A stretch of DNA of 64,000 bases from Maniola hyperantus. Taxonomy: Eukaryota; Arthropoda; Insecta; Lepidoptera; Nymphalidae. The stretch lies in contig NC_048560.1 of assembly GCF_902806685.2 (NCBI RefSeq), positions 7,654,212 to 7,718,211 on the forward strand. The letters run 5' to 3'. The notes beneath the pieces are model-generated. The model had not been told where the DNA came from. It was given only the letters and a program-made list of their open reading frames with translations, and made no database searches. The position numbers and the translations under genes are program-made. This document shows positions 49,096 through 58,493 of the stretch, piece after piece. Numbering within the stretch: the stretch's first letter is position 1; every line of letters starts with the position of its first letter.

Positions 49096-50364
49096 ATGGA
49101 ACAGACTTTTGCCCAGTTTCATTCACTTTTGAAGGACGAATTGTGTTATGAGGTATCCATTCGTTCCGAAACTCCAGCACCTACAGTGCTAGGTTTAAAG
49201 AAACAGTTAAAACAATTAATTCAGGAAATTCCTTCTGAATCAATTTTAGAGACAGATTTCTCTTCTGAAAGTGAGTTAGGGGTTATTACTAAAAAACTTC
49301 AAGACTTAGAAGATTTATTAAAAAAGTGTTCTGACACTAAAGATAGACATGCCCTCTGTAGGTCTAAAGCTTTAGCTTCACATTTGTACTTTAGAATTTT
49401 GAGAATACAGTGTTCCGAACTCAGCTTAATAAGTAGGAAGAGTGAATTACATACAAAGTTGCAGAGTTTGATTTCCAGATTAGATGCTGACAATGAGTCG
49501 TCTCACGACGAATCACTGGATTCCGAGAGTACCGCCGTTGACTGCACTGGTGATAAAAATGTTGCCAAGTGGAAGTTACATTTCAACGGACAGGGTGATC
49601 CGCGCAGTTTCATCGAACGCGTTGAGGAATATAAAAGATCTTATGGCGTTTCAGATGGAAAATTATTTGTTTCTGCATTTCATCTTTTTACAGGCCGAGC
49701 ATTGTTATGGTACAGAGGCAACAAATGTCAAGTTTCGTCTTGGTCAGAATTGAAAACTTTATTTTTAGAGGAATTTGATGCAGTAGATTATGACTACAGG
49801 TTGCTAGGTGAAATTCGAGCAAGAACACAAGGCTCTGAAGAACCTGTGTCTATCTATTTCGCTGTAATGTTTTGCATGTTTTCAAGGTTGTCAACACCAC
49901 TTTCCGAAGAACAAAAGTTACAAATTTTATTACATAATATTCGCCCTTTTTACTCAGAACAATTAGCTCTTGTTGACATTAAGTCTGTCGCAATGTTGAA
50001 GGAAAAGTGTCGCAAACTAGAGGCTGCGAGGCAGCGTTCCGCCTTATTTTCTGAGCCTACTAACAGTAAGGCAACTTTAAGTTCAGAGTTTGCTTACAAA
50101 CAAGTGACAAAACAGATAAACACACTTTCAGTCACACCTGCACCTAAGGTTGATACAAGTAAAGGCACTGATTTTACGAAAACAAATAAACAACTATGTT
50201 ACAAGTGCGGCAAGGGTAACCATTCCTTTAAATTTTGCAGGACAGTTCCGAAATTTATTAGATGTTTTTCGTGTGGACGTCAGAACTTTACAGTAAAGAC
50301 ATGTCCAAGTTGTAGTAAAAAGGCGACTAGTAAACCCGCTCCGGACAAAAATTCAAAAAACTAA
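49096..50364 (+). CDS. gag: Gag polyprotein
   Basis: 422 codons from ATG (context ACACAATGG) to TAA. The structural protein forms the virus-like particle and binds the element RNA in the cytoplasm. Residues about 155-300 contain the retrotransposon Gag core, with KWKLHFNGQGDPRSFIERVE and WYRGN..SWSELKTLFLEEF patterns. The C-terminal nucleocapsid has a standard CCHC knuckle at residues 368-381 (CYKCGKGNHSFKFC). A second at 390-403 (CFSCGRQNFTVKTC) has phenylalanine where histidine is expected. The tail is lysine-rich. The N-terminal half is acidic and helical-looking with serine-rich linkers. Frame is intact. Confidence 0.92.
   Translation: MEQTFAQFHSLLKDELCYEVSIRSETPAPTVLGLKKQLKQLIQEIPSESILETDFSSESELGVITKKLQDLEDLLKKCSDTKDRHALCRSKALASHLYFRILRIQCSELSLISRKSELHTKLQSLISRLDADNESSHDESLDSESTAVDCTGDKNVAKWKLHFNGQGDPRSFIERVEEYKRSYGVSDGKLFVSAFHLFTGRALLWYRGNKCQVSSWSELKTLFLEEFDAVDYDYRLLGEIRARTQGSEEPVSIYFAVMFCMFSRLSTPLSEEQKLQILLHNIRPFYSEQLALVDIKSVAMLKEKCRKLEAARQRSALFSEPTNSKATLSSEFAYKQVTKQINTLSVTPAPKVDTSKGTDFTKTNKQLCYKCGKGNHSFKFCRTVPKFIRCFSCGRQNFTVKTCPSCSKKATSKPAPDKNSKN
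50355..50361 (+). promoter_or_regulatory. -1 frameshift slippery heptamer A AAA AAC
   Basis: AAAAAAC lies in the X XXY YYZ register of gag and the next codon is the gag stop TAA (50362). The pol frame is -1 to gag and open without a break from upstream of this point through the protease. This fits programmed -1 slippage for Gag-Pol synthesis. A downstream pseudoknot was not modelled. Confidence 0.75.
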
Positions 50365-51602
50365 TTAGTAAGAACTGTGCAGAGACACAAGTAAAGAACT
50401 TGGTCATTAACAACAAAACATCCCTTTTACCTGACACAGTTCTGTATTCAGTGGATAAACGAGACTTTAGGCCACATTTAAAGGTTTTTGTTGACGGTTT
50501 TGAGATTACAGGTTTACTAGATTCCGGTGCTTGCGCGTCAATTTTGGGTAACCAGGCGCACAAGGTTTTTTTGAGATTCGGTTATAAACTGCATAGCAGT
50601 ATTGATACCACATTTTCAGTGGCAAATGGAGACAAACTTGATTGCATGGGTTATATGTTTATTCCGATTACTTATAATTCCGTAACTCACATAATAAAAT
50701 TTTTTGTAGTACCCTCTATAATAGCGGATGTTATTTTTGGCTGTGACTTTTGGAAAACATTTCAGTTAGCCCCTGGCATTTTTGATAATTTAGAATTAAT
50801 TAAGGCACCTTCTCAATTTTACAATATTTGTGCGATTGATAATGAACAAATTCATACCATCACTTCTTTTGAAAACTTATCATCTCAACAGAAAGAATTA
50901 GCCCAATCTGTAGTAAATAAATTTTTAAATATTTCTTCAGAGAAAATTGGATTGGGTAGAACAAAATTAATTGAACATGTTATTGACACCGGTGATGCCT
51001 TGCCAATAAAAATAAAACAATATCCACTTTCTCCCGAAAAGAAGGAAGCTTTAAGTAAAGAGTTAGATAGGATGCTGGAAATGGACGTAGTTACTCCGAG
51101 TGAAAGCCCTTGGAATAACCCAGCAATTTTAGTGAAAAAGGCAAATGGAGACTGGAGATTTTGCCTAGATTGCAGGAAATTAAATTCAGTGACAAAGGGG
51201 GATTCATACTCAATACCGTACATTCCACAAATTCTAGATAGCTTGAAAGAGGCAAGGTTTTTATCATCGATTGATTTAAGTTCAAGTTTCTGGCAAATTC
51301 CGTTAGCTAACGACTCTCAGGAAAAAACCAGTTTTACAGTTCCTGGTAGAGGGTTATTCAAATTTAAAGTCATGCCGTTTGGCCTATGCGGTGCACCAGC
51401 ACGACAGCAGAGGTTAATGGACCAGTTATTTAATCAAAATTTTTGTAGTGATATTGAAAATGGAATAGTATTTTGTTATATAGATGATATTGTTATTTGT
51501 TCTGCTGATTTTGAAACCCATTTAATTTTATTAAACAGAGTTCTGGATAAACTAAAAATGGCTCAACTATCCATAAATTTTGATAAATGTAATTTTTTTT
51601 AG
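50361..51602 (+). CDS. pol: Pol, part 1: protease and most of RT (frame broken)
   Basis: Expressed as a Gag-Pol fusion via -1 slippage; the first in-frame candidate start (TTG, 50400) is probably irrelevant. The aspartic protease active site DSGA is at nt 50520 (LLDSGACASILG). RT follows with KANGDWRFCLDCRKLN, SIDLSSSFWQIP (first catalytic Asp), MPFGLCGAPA and the YIDD catalytic box at about nt 51476. The usual NAP in the fourth motif is GAP here. The frame stops at TAG 51600 just after a T8 run (51593-51600). The remainder of RT continues one frame over in the next entry, so a one-base indel in the T run disables this copy unless it is a sequencing or assembly error. Confidence 0.9.
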   Translation, partial: LISKNCAETQVKNLVINNKTSLLPDTVLYSVDKRDFRPHLKVFVDGFEITGLLDSGACASILGNQAHKVFLRFGYKLHSSIDTTFSVANGDKLDCMGYMFIPITYNSVTHIIKFFVVPSIIADVIFGCDFWKTFQLAPGIFDNLELIKAPSQFYNICAIDNEQIHTITSFENLSSQQKELAQSVVNKFLNISSEKIGLGRTKLIEHVIDTGDALPIKIKQYPLSPEKKEALSKELDRMLEMDVVTPSESPWNNPAILVKKANGDWRFCLDCRKLNSVTKGDSYSIPYIPQILDSLKEARFLSSIDLSSSFWQIPLANDSQEKTSFTVPGRGLFKFKVMPFGLCGAPARQQRLMDQLFNQNFCSDIENGIVFCYIDDIVICSADFETHLILLNRVLDKLKMAQLSINFDKCNFF

Positions 51603-53550
51603 AAACTCTTTGAAATATTTAGGGTATATAGTGGATGAATTTGGTTTACGCACAGATCCTGGAAAAGTTGCCGCAGTTTTGAACTTTCCGACCCCAAAAA
51701 CTGCACAGGAGGTAAAGATTTTCCTAGGCACTTGTTCTTGGTACAGGCGCTTTATTAGGAATTTTTCAACCATCGCTGCACCACTCAATAGACTAACGAG
51801 TAAAGGAAAGAACGCACCTAAATTTGAGTGGAGCGAACAGGCAGAGGTAGCATTTAATACATTGAAGAATGCGTTGGTAACCGCACCTGTTCTTGCGGTA
51901 CCGAATTTTGAAAAACCATTCAAAATACATTGTGATGCTTCTGCATATGGTGTTGGCGGTATGCTAACGCAAGAAACCGATGGTTGCGATCATCCCATTG
52001 CGTATGTCAGTAGGAGCCTAAATAAAAACGAAAGGAATTACAGCGCGACGGAACGCGAGGCTCTAGCTGTGATTTTTGCAGTGGAGAAATTTCAGGCTTA
52101 TTTTGGTTCCAAGCCAGTCACAATTATCACAGACCATGCATCCCTAAAGTGGTTCTTAAATTTAGAAAATCCCTCAGGACGTCTCGCCAGATGGGGTTGT
52201 AGATTATCACAGTATAATTTTGTTATCGAACATAGGAAGGGTTGTGATAATGTAGTTCCGGATACCTTGTCGAGACTCATACACGTAGATGTAGTTGGTG
52301 ATCGTAATGATAACTCTAGTCAACAAGTTTTGGTAGATGACTGGTATGACAAAACATTTAATGGCTGTAAAATCAATCCAGCAAATTTTCCGAATTTTTG
52401 TATTTTGAACGATAAACTATATCGTTACAGTAAATGTAAATACCAGCTTCTCAGTGAGTTCGACTGGAAAGAGGTAGTCCACAAGAACGACATCCTTAGA
52501 ATTATGCAACAAAACCATGCAGATGCAACTGCAGGTCATTTCGGTGTGTTCAAAACTCATCGCAGATTATCCCTCAGATATTTTTGGCGTGGTATGTATA
52601 AGGACGTGGTTGAGTACGTTAAGAATTGTGATACTTGCTCTGCGTATAAACACACGACATCAGCCACTCCAGGTCTGCTAGGGAAGCCTAAAGTCTGCGA
52701 GAGACCTTTTCAGGTCATTTCGGCTGATTTAGTCGGACCTTTGCCTAGGTCTAAATCAGGATTTACATTTCTTTTTGTGGTGACGTGTTGTTTTTCGAAA
52801 TATACAATGTTGTTTCCGTTACGGCGTGCCACAGGTGCCGCTGTTGTTAAAGCGCTAGAGAATTTTGTATTTTTGAACCATAGTGTTCCAGAGACTGTGA
52901 TTGTGGACAATGGGTCCCAATTTACAGGATCTGAATTCCGTAATCTCATTAAGCGTTATAATATTCCGAAATTACACTACACACCACTGTACACTCCGCA
53001 AGTTAACCTTGTTGAGAGGTACAATAAGGTTGTTATGACTGCTGTAGCCGCTTTTGTGAAAGATAACCACAGGTCCTGGGACGAAAACCTGTACAAGGTC
53101 CAGTTCGCCATAAACAGTGCGGTTAATGAATCCACTGGATTCTCCCCGTTCTTCCTTGTCCACGCTAGAGAACCGGTCTTAAATGGTTCCTTCTATAAGG
53201 ACACGGATAAGGAGTACGAGGCCGGAATTCCAAGGGAGGAATACGCAGGAAAGTTTGGAAATTTGGAGGACATATTTGGTCAGGTTAGGAGAAATTTGTT
53301 TCAGGCTCATGCAGAGTATGCAACGCATTACAACTTAAGGCGTAGGTCTGCAAGCTATTCTGTTGGGGACATAGTGTGGAAAAAGACCTATCCACAAAGC
53401 GACGCTACAAATTTTTTCGCAGCTAAGCTGGCACCTAAGTATGAAAAGTGCAGGGTTGTCAAGGTTTTGTCACCTTTGGTTTACGAACTAGTTAGAGTAG
53501 CTGACAACCACCCAATAGGCACTTGGCATATTAAGGATATTAAGAAGTAG
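51580..53550 (+). CDS. pol: Pol, part 2: RT thumb, RNase H, integrase (frame broken)
   Basis: 656-codon frame whose homology begins at the T run, in the frame one base off part 1. Its first codon here is not a real start. It continues RT with NSLKYLGYIVDE and FLGTCSWYRRFI. RNase H follows with CDASAYGVGG (Asp), TEREALAV (Glu) and TDHASLKW (Asp). Integrase has a zinc-binding H-x6-H .. CDTC module (about nt 52516-52640). Its catalytic triad is Asp 52726, Asp 52906 and Glu 53014, with 35 residues between the last two (DD35E). The C-terminal domain ends WHIKDIKK. No frameshift or stop within this part. These domains copy RNA into DNA and insert it into the genome. Confidence 0.93.
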   Translation: MINVIFFRNSLKYLGYIVDEFGLRTDPGKVAAVLNFPTPKTAQEVKIFLGTCSWYRRFIRNFSTIAAPLNRLTSKGKNAPKFEWSEQAEVAFNTLKNALVTAPVLAVPNFEKPFKIHCDASAYGVGGMLTQETDGCDHPIAYVSRSLNKNERNYSATEREALAVIFAVEKFQAYFGSKPVTIITDHASLKWFLNLENPSGRLARWGCRLSQYNFVIEHRKGCDNVVPDTLSRLIHVDVVGDRNDNSSQQVLVDDWYDKTFNGCKINPANFPNFCILNDKLYRYSKCKYQLLSEFDWKEVVHKNDILRIMQQNHADATAGHFGVFKTHRRLSLRYFWRGMYKDVVEYVKNCDTCSAYKHTTSATPGLLGKPKVCERPFQVISADLVGPLPRSKSGFTFLFVVTCCFSKYTMLFPLRRATGAAVVKALENFVFLNHSVPETVIVDNGSQFTGSEFRNLIKRYNIPKLHYTPLYTPQVNLVERYNKVVMTAVAAFVKDNHRSWDENLYKVQFAINSAVNESTGFSPFFLVHAREPVLNGSFYKDTDKEYEAGIPREEYAGKFGNLEDIFGQVRRNLFQAHAEYATHYNLRRRSASYSVGDIVWKKTYPQSDATNFFAAKLAPKYEKCRVVKVLSPLVYELVRVADNHPIGTWHIKDIKK

Positions 53551-54358
53551 ATATTTGCCATTACTTAGTTTGGTCTAAACTGTTTGAATATTTAAGTTAT
53601 CAATATTCAATTAGGAATTTGTATGAGTGTAGTGATGTTCTGAGTTAACAGTTACATTACCATGGTTCAGTTGAGGATGAATGTAGTGGATGTATGTAGG
53701 GATGAATATGTGATGATTGGAATGCTTGTGGTAGACCAACCGGTAGAGAAAGTAAAAATGCAAATATCGTACTTTGGGGATAACGAAAAGGGGGGGTTTT
53801 GTGTTTTGTTTTCGTTTTCCTTCTAGATAATGGATCATTTCTGTTATTTTTCCGATTCTGTTCCGAGATCTATTTTCTAGGAGAGTTATTTCGTTTTTTT
53901 TTTCTAATATTCCGATTTTGATTCGGTTTTATTTTTCCGAATGGGATAGAGAACGGTTGCCATATCAGATGGACCCGTTCACAACCAGTTTTTCCGTATT
54001 TGTTGAGTAACAAATATTAAGATGGTAGTTTAAAAGAGTGAACCACCGTAGGCCTAGACGCATTCTATCAGTCAGCTGAAGAATGATGCCAAGATGTTTC
54101 CACTCAAGTGTCTTAGACACCATGAAGTTTTTTTGTATATATTCTTTTTAGAAGTTAGGGTTGTGTAGTTAAGTATAATGTATAAAACCTTACACTGTTT
54201 TCAGTATATTTATTTTGTTAGACAATTTTCCTTGTTAGTAGTAGATGTGCGTTCACGCGTAACTTCTGTGTTTTTTTGTTTGTTTGTTTCAGGCAAATTG
54301 TTAGTAGTTGTTGGATGACGCTGAGGGCAGCGTGGTTCAACCTGTTGAACCTTTTCGT
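53551..54358 (+). other. Non-coding stretch between pol and 3' LTR
   Basis: 0.8 kb, T/G-rich, no frame longer than about 75 codons on either strand and no membrane or signal-peptide-like product. The element therefore lacks an envelope gene and should be intracellular only. Confidence 0.7.
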
Positions 54359-54372
54359 AGGAGGGGAAGTAT
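54359..54372 (+). promoter_or_regulatory. Polypurine tract
   Basis: AGGAGGGGAAGTAT ends at the base before the 3' LTR. Primes plus-strand synthesis in Ty3/gypsy elements. Confidence 0.85.
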
Positions 54373-55704
54373 TGTGACGTTGTAAATTTTGAACTACTAA
54401 TTAGCGTTTCGCTTTTAATAAAAATTTATTTTGTTCAAAGTATGTTGGTGCCACCTAGCATCAAGGTGCAGAACTACGCGTGGGTCGATGTTCAGAGTTC
54501 ATTCGAGCCACAATAGATGGCGTTTGCTTCGTTGTCAATTGTCGTAAAAATAAAACAAAATAATTAAATAAAACCATAATATCATTTGTTTATTGTTAAG
54601 TCATTAACAAAACGGTTCTTATAATATATCCTTAGGTTCCGCAAATATTCAAAAATGAATTGGCTTCATGATCAAACTAAATGAGAGCGGCCACACTCGG
54701 GTTGCGTCTGGCAACACCGATTGATGAGATTTAGAATTTTCCTGGAGTCAACATGTGAAGACGAATTTTTTTCGTTCCAGGAAAATCTCACTTCTCTTCG
54801 CCCATGGCTTCGCCTGGGAAAATACAATAGTTATAAATTTTAGTCATCCTAACGTATTTCGATGTTTCATCAGTTATGTTCCAGTTATTTTAACTTCCCA
54901 AATAAATGAGGATAATGGGTTGTGGGTGGACTTCTGAAAACCATTGGTGGCTAGGAGTTCAATAGGGTTTACGTTTACGTTTACGTTTTACGTTTAGCTT
55001 CAGTTTTCCGTTTTAGTTTTCCGTTTTTAGTTTTCGGTTTTCGTATTTATTTCTTTTGCACATTCACGTTGGCAACTTAATTTCTATGGATAAGACTTGG
55101 TGAAAATCTTTGTAATGAAACATTTCGGTTGTGAAGAATCAAATAAATTGAGTTTTGGATCTTGGCCGATGCCGTCCAGCCACCTTGCAGTCTTCGCACC
55201 TACAAGTAAGCAAATGTTTGTATCCTGCAACAGTTTAGTGAACCTTCTTAGTGTATGTGTACAGTAAGAACCCTGTCTTTACTACTGAGCTTTTATTTTG
55301 AAACAATTTTATGAATTTTACTGTGTCATTGTCTATTCCATGCCAATGGCATCTTAAATTTAAAACATAGATTTTATGTACTATCTACCTAAGGCATTCT
55401 AATGTATCTAAATTAAGTCTTGGCATTAAGCTAGAATAACTAAGCATTATTAGCCATCATTCTGTATTAGGCGACCCCGGTAAAAGTTACATTAAAAACC
55501 ATTTTGCCTAACATCTAGCAAATTTCATTTATAACACCTCATATACATTACAAGGGAGTCGACGGCTAGCTTCTATTCTTTACTAGGTAGATAGATCAAG
55601 TAAAGTAAATTAAAATTATTTTTTTTTTCCTCTAATCTTTGTAAGGTGGTAGATTATTCCGTATCCGGGTATATTTCTATTCCGCCCAATTTATCACCCT
55701 TACA
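54373..55704 (+). repeat. 3' LTR
   Basis: 1,332 bp, same length as the 5' LTR, with A at 55591 as the only difference found by eye. Provides the transcript 3' end. Confidence 0.95.
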
Positions 55705-55708
55705 ACAT
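55705..55708. repeat. Target duplication ACAT, right
   Basis: Matches 46594-46597. Confidence 0.85.
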
Positions 55709-55717
55709 TACATGCTA

Positions 55718-55931
55718 TCTAAATAGATAAAAGGAAAAGTGACTGACTGACTGACTGATCTATCAACGCACACCTCAAACCACTAGACGAATCAGAATTT
55801 GACATGCAGATAGCTGTTATGACATTGGCATCCGCTTAGAAAGGATTTTTGAAAATTCAACCCCTAAGGGGGTGAAATAGCGAATTGAAATTTGTGGAGT
55901 CCACGCGGACGAAGACGCGAGCATAAGCTAG
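55718..55931 (+). mobile_element. Hel-A, complete (214 bp)
   Basis: TCTAAATAGATAAAAGG start after GCTA, GAGCATAAGCTAG end followed by T; several private substitutions. Only 10 bp from the LTR element's right flank. Confidence 0.8.
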
Positions 55932-56039
55932 TTCAATAAATAAAAAATTATGTCAAATTCCTATTTAAAAAATTACTCTATTGTAAAAGTTCAATAAAGA
56001 AAAATACTTCGACTTGATGTTGCCTTGGTACATGATCTA
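55932..56039. other. Short unassigned DNA
   Basis: Nothing recognised. Confidence 0.4.
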
Positions 56040-56195
56040 TAGTCCGCGACAGGTTCAGATGGCACTCGGGGGCGGGGGACGCCCTACACACCCGCACGTC
56101 AGCCGCGCTCGCCCGCACCGAGTTAGCGCGGGGGCTATGCGGGTGTACGGGGCGTTCCCTCCCCGATTGCCATCTCGACATGTCGCATACTATAC
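56040..56195. mobile_element. MGC MITE
   Basis: TAGTCCGCGACAGGTTCAGA left arm, TCGACATGTCGCATACTATA right arm, GC-rich centre GGGGACGCCCTACACACCCG. Confidence 0.8.
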
Positions 56196-56344
56196 TTAAA
56201 GCAATAATGAGATGATACACGCCAGACACGCACGACCCGTCGACGTGATCGCAGTATATGCCTTGATTAACAACGTGACAGCGACCTATGAAGCATTCAT
56301 TGCAAAATCCACTTTCTTAAGGCTGTTTTACGCCAGAACAACAG
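56196..56344. other. Short unassigned DNA
   Basis: Nothing recognised. Confidence 0.4.
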
Positions 56345-56515
56345 ACAGTAGGGCGATTGCCTAAAACCTGCATCAATCATTGTTACAATCTCAATTGTTG
56401 TGATTGGCTGAATTTGTGCGATTCTTGTTGCGACAATGCATTGTAGCCAATAGTGAGCTTCAACCAATCAGAGGTGATTGCGATCGTGATATTGCAGCTG
56501 TCATTCTCCCACAAT
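56345..56515 (+). mobile_element. M190 MITE
   Basis: AGTAGGGCGATTGCCTAAAA to GCAGCTGTCATTCTCCC; slightly shorter in the centre. Confidence 0.7.
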
Positions 56516-56695
56516 CGCGCAGCCCTACGACAAGGCTGTCTTGGCGCGTGGCAAAAATCGGAACTAACGTTGCCCCTTAACTAAAGTGTCCCCTTTGCAC
56601 CCCCTTTGTTCTCCAACAGCGCCCCCCTGTCAATGTCATTCAATGGCCAAGCATGTCGCACTGTAGTGTAATTGAGGCATGCTACAGGGCCACAA
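56516..56695. other. Short unassigned DNA
   Basis: Nothing recognised. Confidence 0.4.
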
Positions 56696-57003
56696 GCTGT
56701 GATAGCCTAGTGGTTAGGACGTCCGCCTTCTAATCGGAGGTCGGGGGTTCGATCCCGGGCACGCACCTCTAACTTTTCGGAGCTATGTGCGTTTTAATTA
56801 ATTAAATGTCACTTGCTTTAACAGTGAAGGAAAACATCGTGAGGATTCCTGCATACCTGAGAGTTCTTCATGTTCTCAAAGGTGTGTGAAGTCTACCAAT
56901 CCGCATATGGCCAGCGTGGTAGACTATGGCCAAACCCTTCTAACTCTGAGAGGAGACCCGTGCTCTGTAGTGGGCCGGCGATGGGTTGATCATGATGATG
57001 ATG
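56696..57003 (+). mobile_element. S1 SINE, full length
   Basis: GCTGTGATAGCCTAGTGGTT (box A), GGGGGTTCGATCCCGGGC (box B), GAAGGAAAACATCGTGAGG body, and GATCATGATGATGATG tail. The best S1 reference in the window. Confidence 0.9.
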
Positions 57004-57044
57004 CTTGCCACATGATATTTATGTAGCAAGAATCGTCGTGTGGA

Positions 57045-57310
57045 CGTTCGTCCTAATTGTGATAATAGGGAAAGAGCCAGCGCATGCAAGGCCTTCCTTA
57101 TTTTATAAAAGCTGAAAGTTTCTCCGCGTATTGTCCCCAAAACTGTGAGGAACGTTTGTTTGGATGTTTGTTTGTATCATGGTGGCTTTGGGAGATAACA
57201 GGTAATAAAGGTTTAAAAAATCTTATGCACGTCAAAATATACAGTCTAATTTTTTAATATTTTCTTCGCAGTAGTATTAGAGATTACGTCGTGCATTGTG
57301 ATTGTGGCCA
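57045..57310 (+). mobile_element. RH element fragment
   Basis: TTATTTTATAAAAGCTGAAA, GTTTCTCCGCGTATTGTCCC, GGGAGATAACAGGTAATAAA and GATTACGTCGTGCATTGTG match parts of 11600-12180. Confidence 0.6.
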
Positions 57311-57339
57311 AACGTTTGCCTATATTGAATTTAAAAAAA

Positions 57340-57507
57340 GTTCGCGACAGGTCGACTTGGCAATCGGAGTGGGAACACGCCGCACACCCGCGCAGCCCCC
57401 GCGTTAACCCAGTGCGGGATAGCGCGGGTCGTCACGCACGTCTGCGGGTGTGCCCGTCCCCTCGCCTCGTACCTACCCCGATTGTCATCTCGACCTGTCG
57501 CATACTC
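57340..57507. mobile_element. MGC MITE inside a LINE
   Basis: AGTTCGCGACAGGTCGACTT to TCTCGACCTGTCGCATACT, GC-rich centre. Followed at once by LINE coding sequence. Confidence 0.75.
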
Positions 57508-57990
57508 TTAACCACCACAGCTCTGTCATTGACATTAATTAATAGCCGCACGGTATACTATGGTAACTCTTTCACCACTAACAGTGTCAAGCTCTGGAAT
57601 TCTCTCCCAGCTGAAATACGTCAGGCGAAATCCTTAAACACCTTCAAAAATCGTTTGAAGAACTATTATTTATCTATGTAAACAGAATTATGTAGTATAT
57701 TATAGATATATGTATATGGGTATATATAATTATATATATTTGTGTATTATTAGAATGTACTGTGTATGTAGTCTAATTTATAATAATAACTAGGGCCATT
57801 TTCGACTGCCGCACCAACCCGTGCTTTCGTGATTCCTTTCGTCAAAGGTTGCCTGGAAGAGATCGCTTTAGCGATAAGGCCGCCTTTGCATGCTACATCT
57901 ATTAAAATAAGATCCTGTATTGTGTTTTTTTTTTCAATGTTTACTTTGTGTTGTGTGCAATAAAGTGTCAATAAATAAATAAATAAATAA
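57508..57990 (+). mobile_element. Non-LTR LINE 3' end
   Basis: Codons for YYGNSFTTNSVKLWNSLP then EIRQAKSLNTFKNRLKNYYL end at 57681, the typical C terminus of a LINE RT protein. The 3' UTR contains GTTGCCTGGAAGAGATCGCT then TTAGCGATAAGGCCGCC and GTGTTGTGTGCAATAAAG, then an (AATA)n tail to about 57990. 5' truncated; clade not certain (CR1/L2- or Jockey-like). Confidence 0.75.
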
Positions 57991-58493
57991 ATAATTCTGA
58001 CTCTTTGTATAAGTTTCGGGAAAAGATCTTTGCATATTGGAAGTCTTGAGTAGGAAGTATTATATTCTGTAATCTTATTGATGTTTGTTTTTTTATTTTG
58101 TCACATATGTTTGTAAATGTTGTATTAACTTATAATTGGCGACTGCACTTAGTAAGTTATATTTTCAGAATTAAGTTTTTTTTAAAATGTATTAGTGTAA
58201 GTAGCCGTTAGTTAATTTAATAAATAAAATAAAAATAAAAATAAAATACTATAATTACATACCTACAATGATATTCAACAGTTAAAATCACAAACTGCTT
58301 TTAATTCTCCGCAGTCGGGTAATAAATTAGCAAGTCAAAACACATCAACGTCAGATCCAACGACGCGTGAGTGAAACGGTTTAAGCCGGGTACACACTAG
58401 CGAGCTGGAACCATAACCGTTATACCGACATATCCACGGAGAGAACTTAGTATAGGGCTCTTTTTGTATTAGGGCTCCTTGTGACGTAATTTT
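57991..58493. other. Unassigned DNA with A-rich tail
   Basis: AATAAAATAAAAATAAAAAT at 58219-58247 may be another LINE tail. The rest is unrecognised. Confidence 0.4.

Larger units (their letters stand above)
46598..55704 (+). mobile_element. Ty3/gypsy-type LTR retrotransposon, 9,107 bp
   Basis: Complete structure in order: 1,332-bp 5' LTR, tRNA-Lys-type primer site, a 1.15-kb leader, gag, pol (protease, RT, RNase H, integrase), an 0.8-kb non-coding stretch, polypurine tract, and 1,332-bp 3' LTR. ACAT target duplications flank it. Domain order PR-RT-RH-IN is that of Ty3/gypsy, not copia. I found one difference between the LTRs, so insertion is recent. Pol carries one frame break, and no envelope-like frame exists. 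The clade within Ty3/gypsy was not determined. Confidence 0.95.

Noticed and set aside
51580..51602. Programmed frameshift inside RT
   Set aside because: A programmed site in the middle of the RT domain would be unusual for Ty3/gypsy, and the run is a plain T homopolymer. Mutation or sequencing error is simpler.
53551..54358. Possible env gene of the LTR element
   Set aside because: No long frame, signal peptide or membrane segment in the 0.8 kb after integrase.
56696..56780. tRNA-like head with boxes A and B (also at 21004, 5851, 15541 and others)
   Set aside because: These are tRNA-derived SINE heads: they continue into repeated SINE bodies, occur many times and do not form a complete cloverleaf, so they are not tRNA genes.
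57298..57681. Single 127-codon gene at 57.3-57.7 kb
   Set aside because: The frame joins an MGC MITE to the C terminus of a LINE RT; only the last ~60 codons are LINE-derived.
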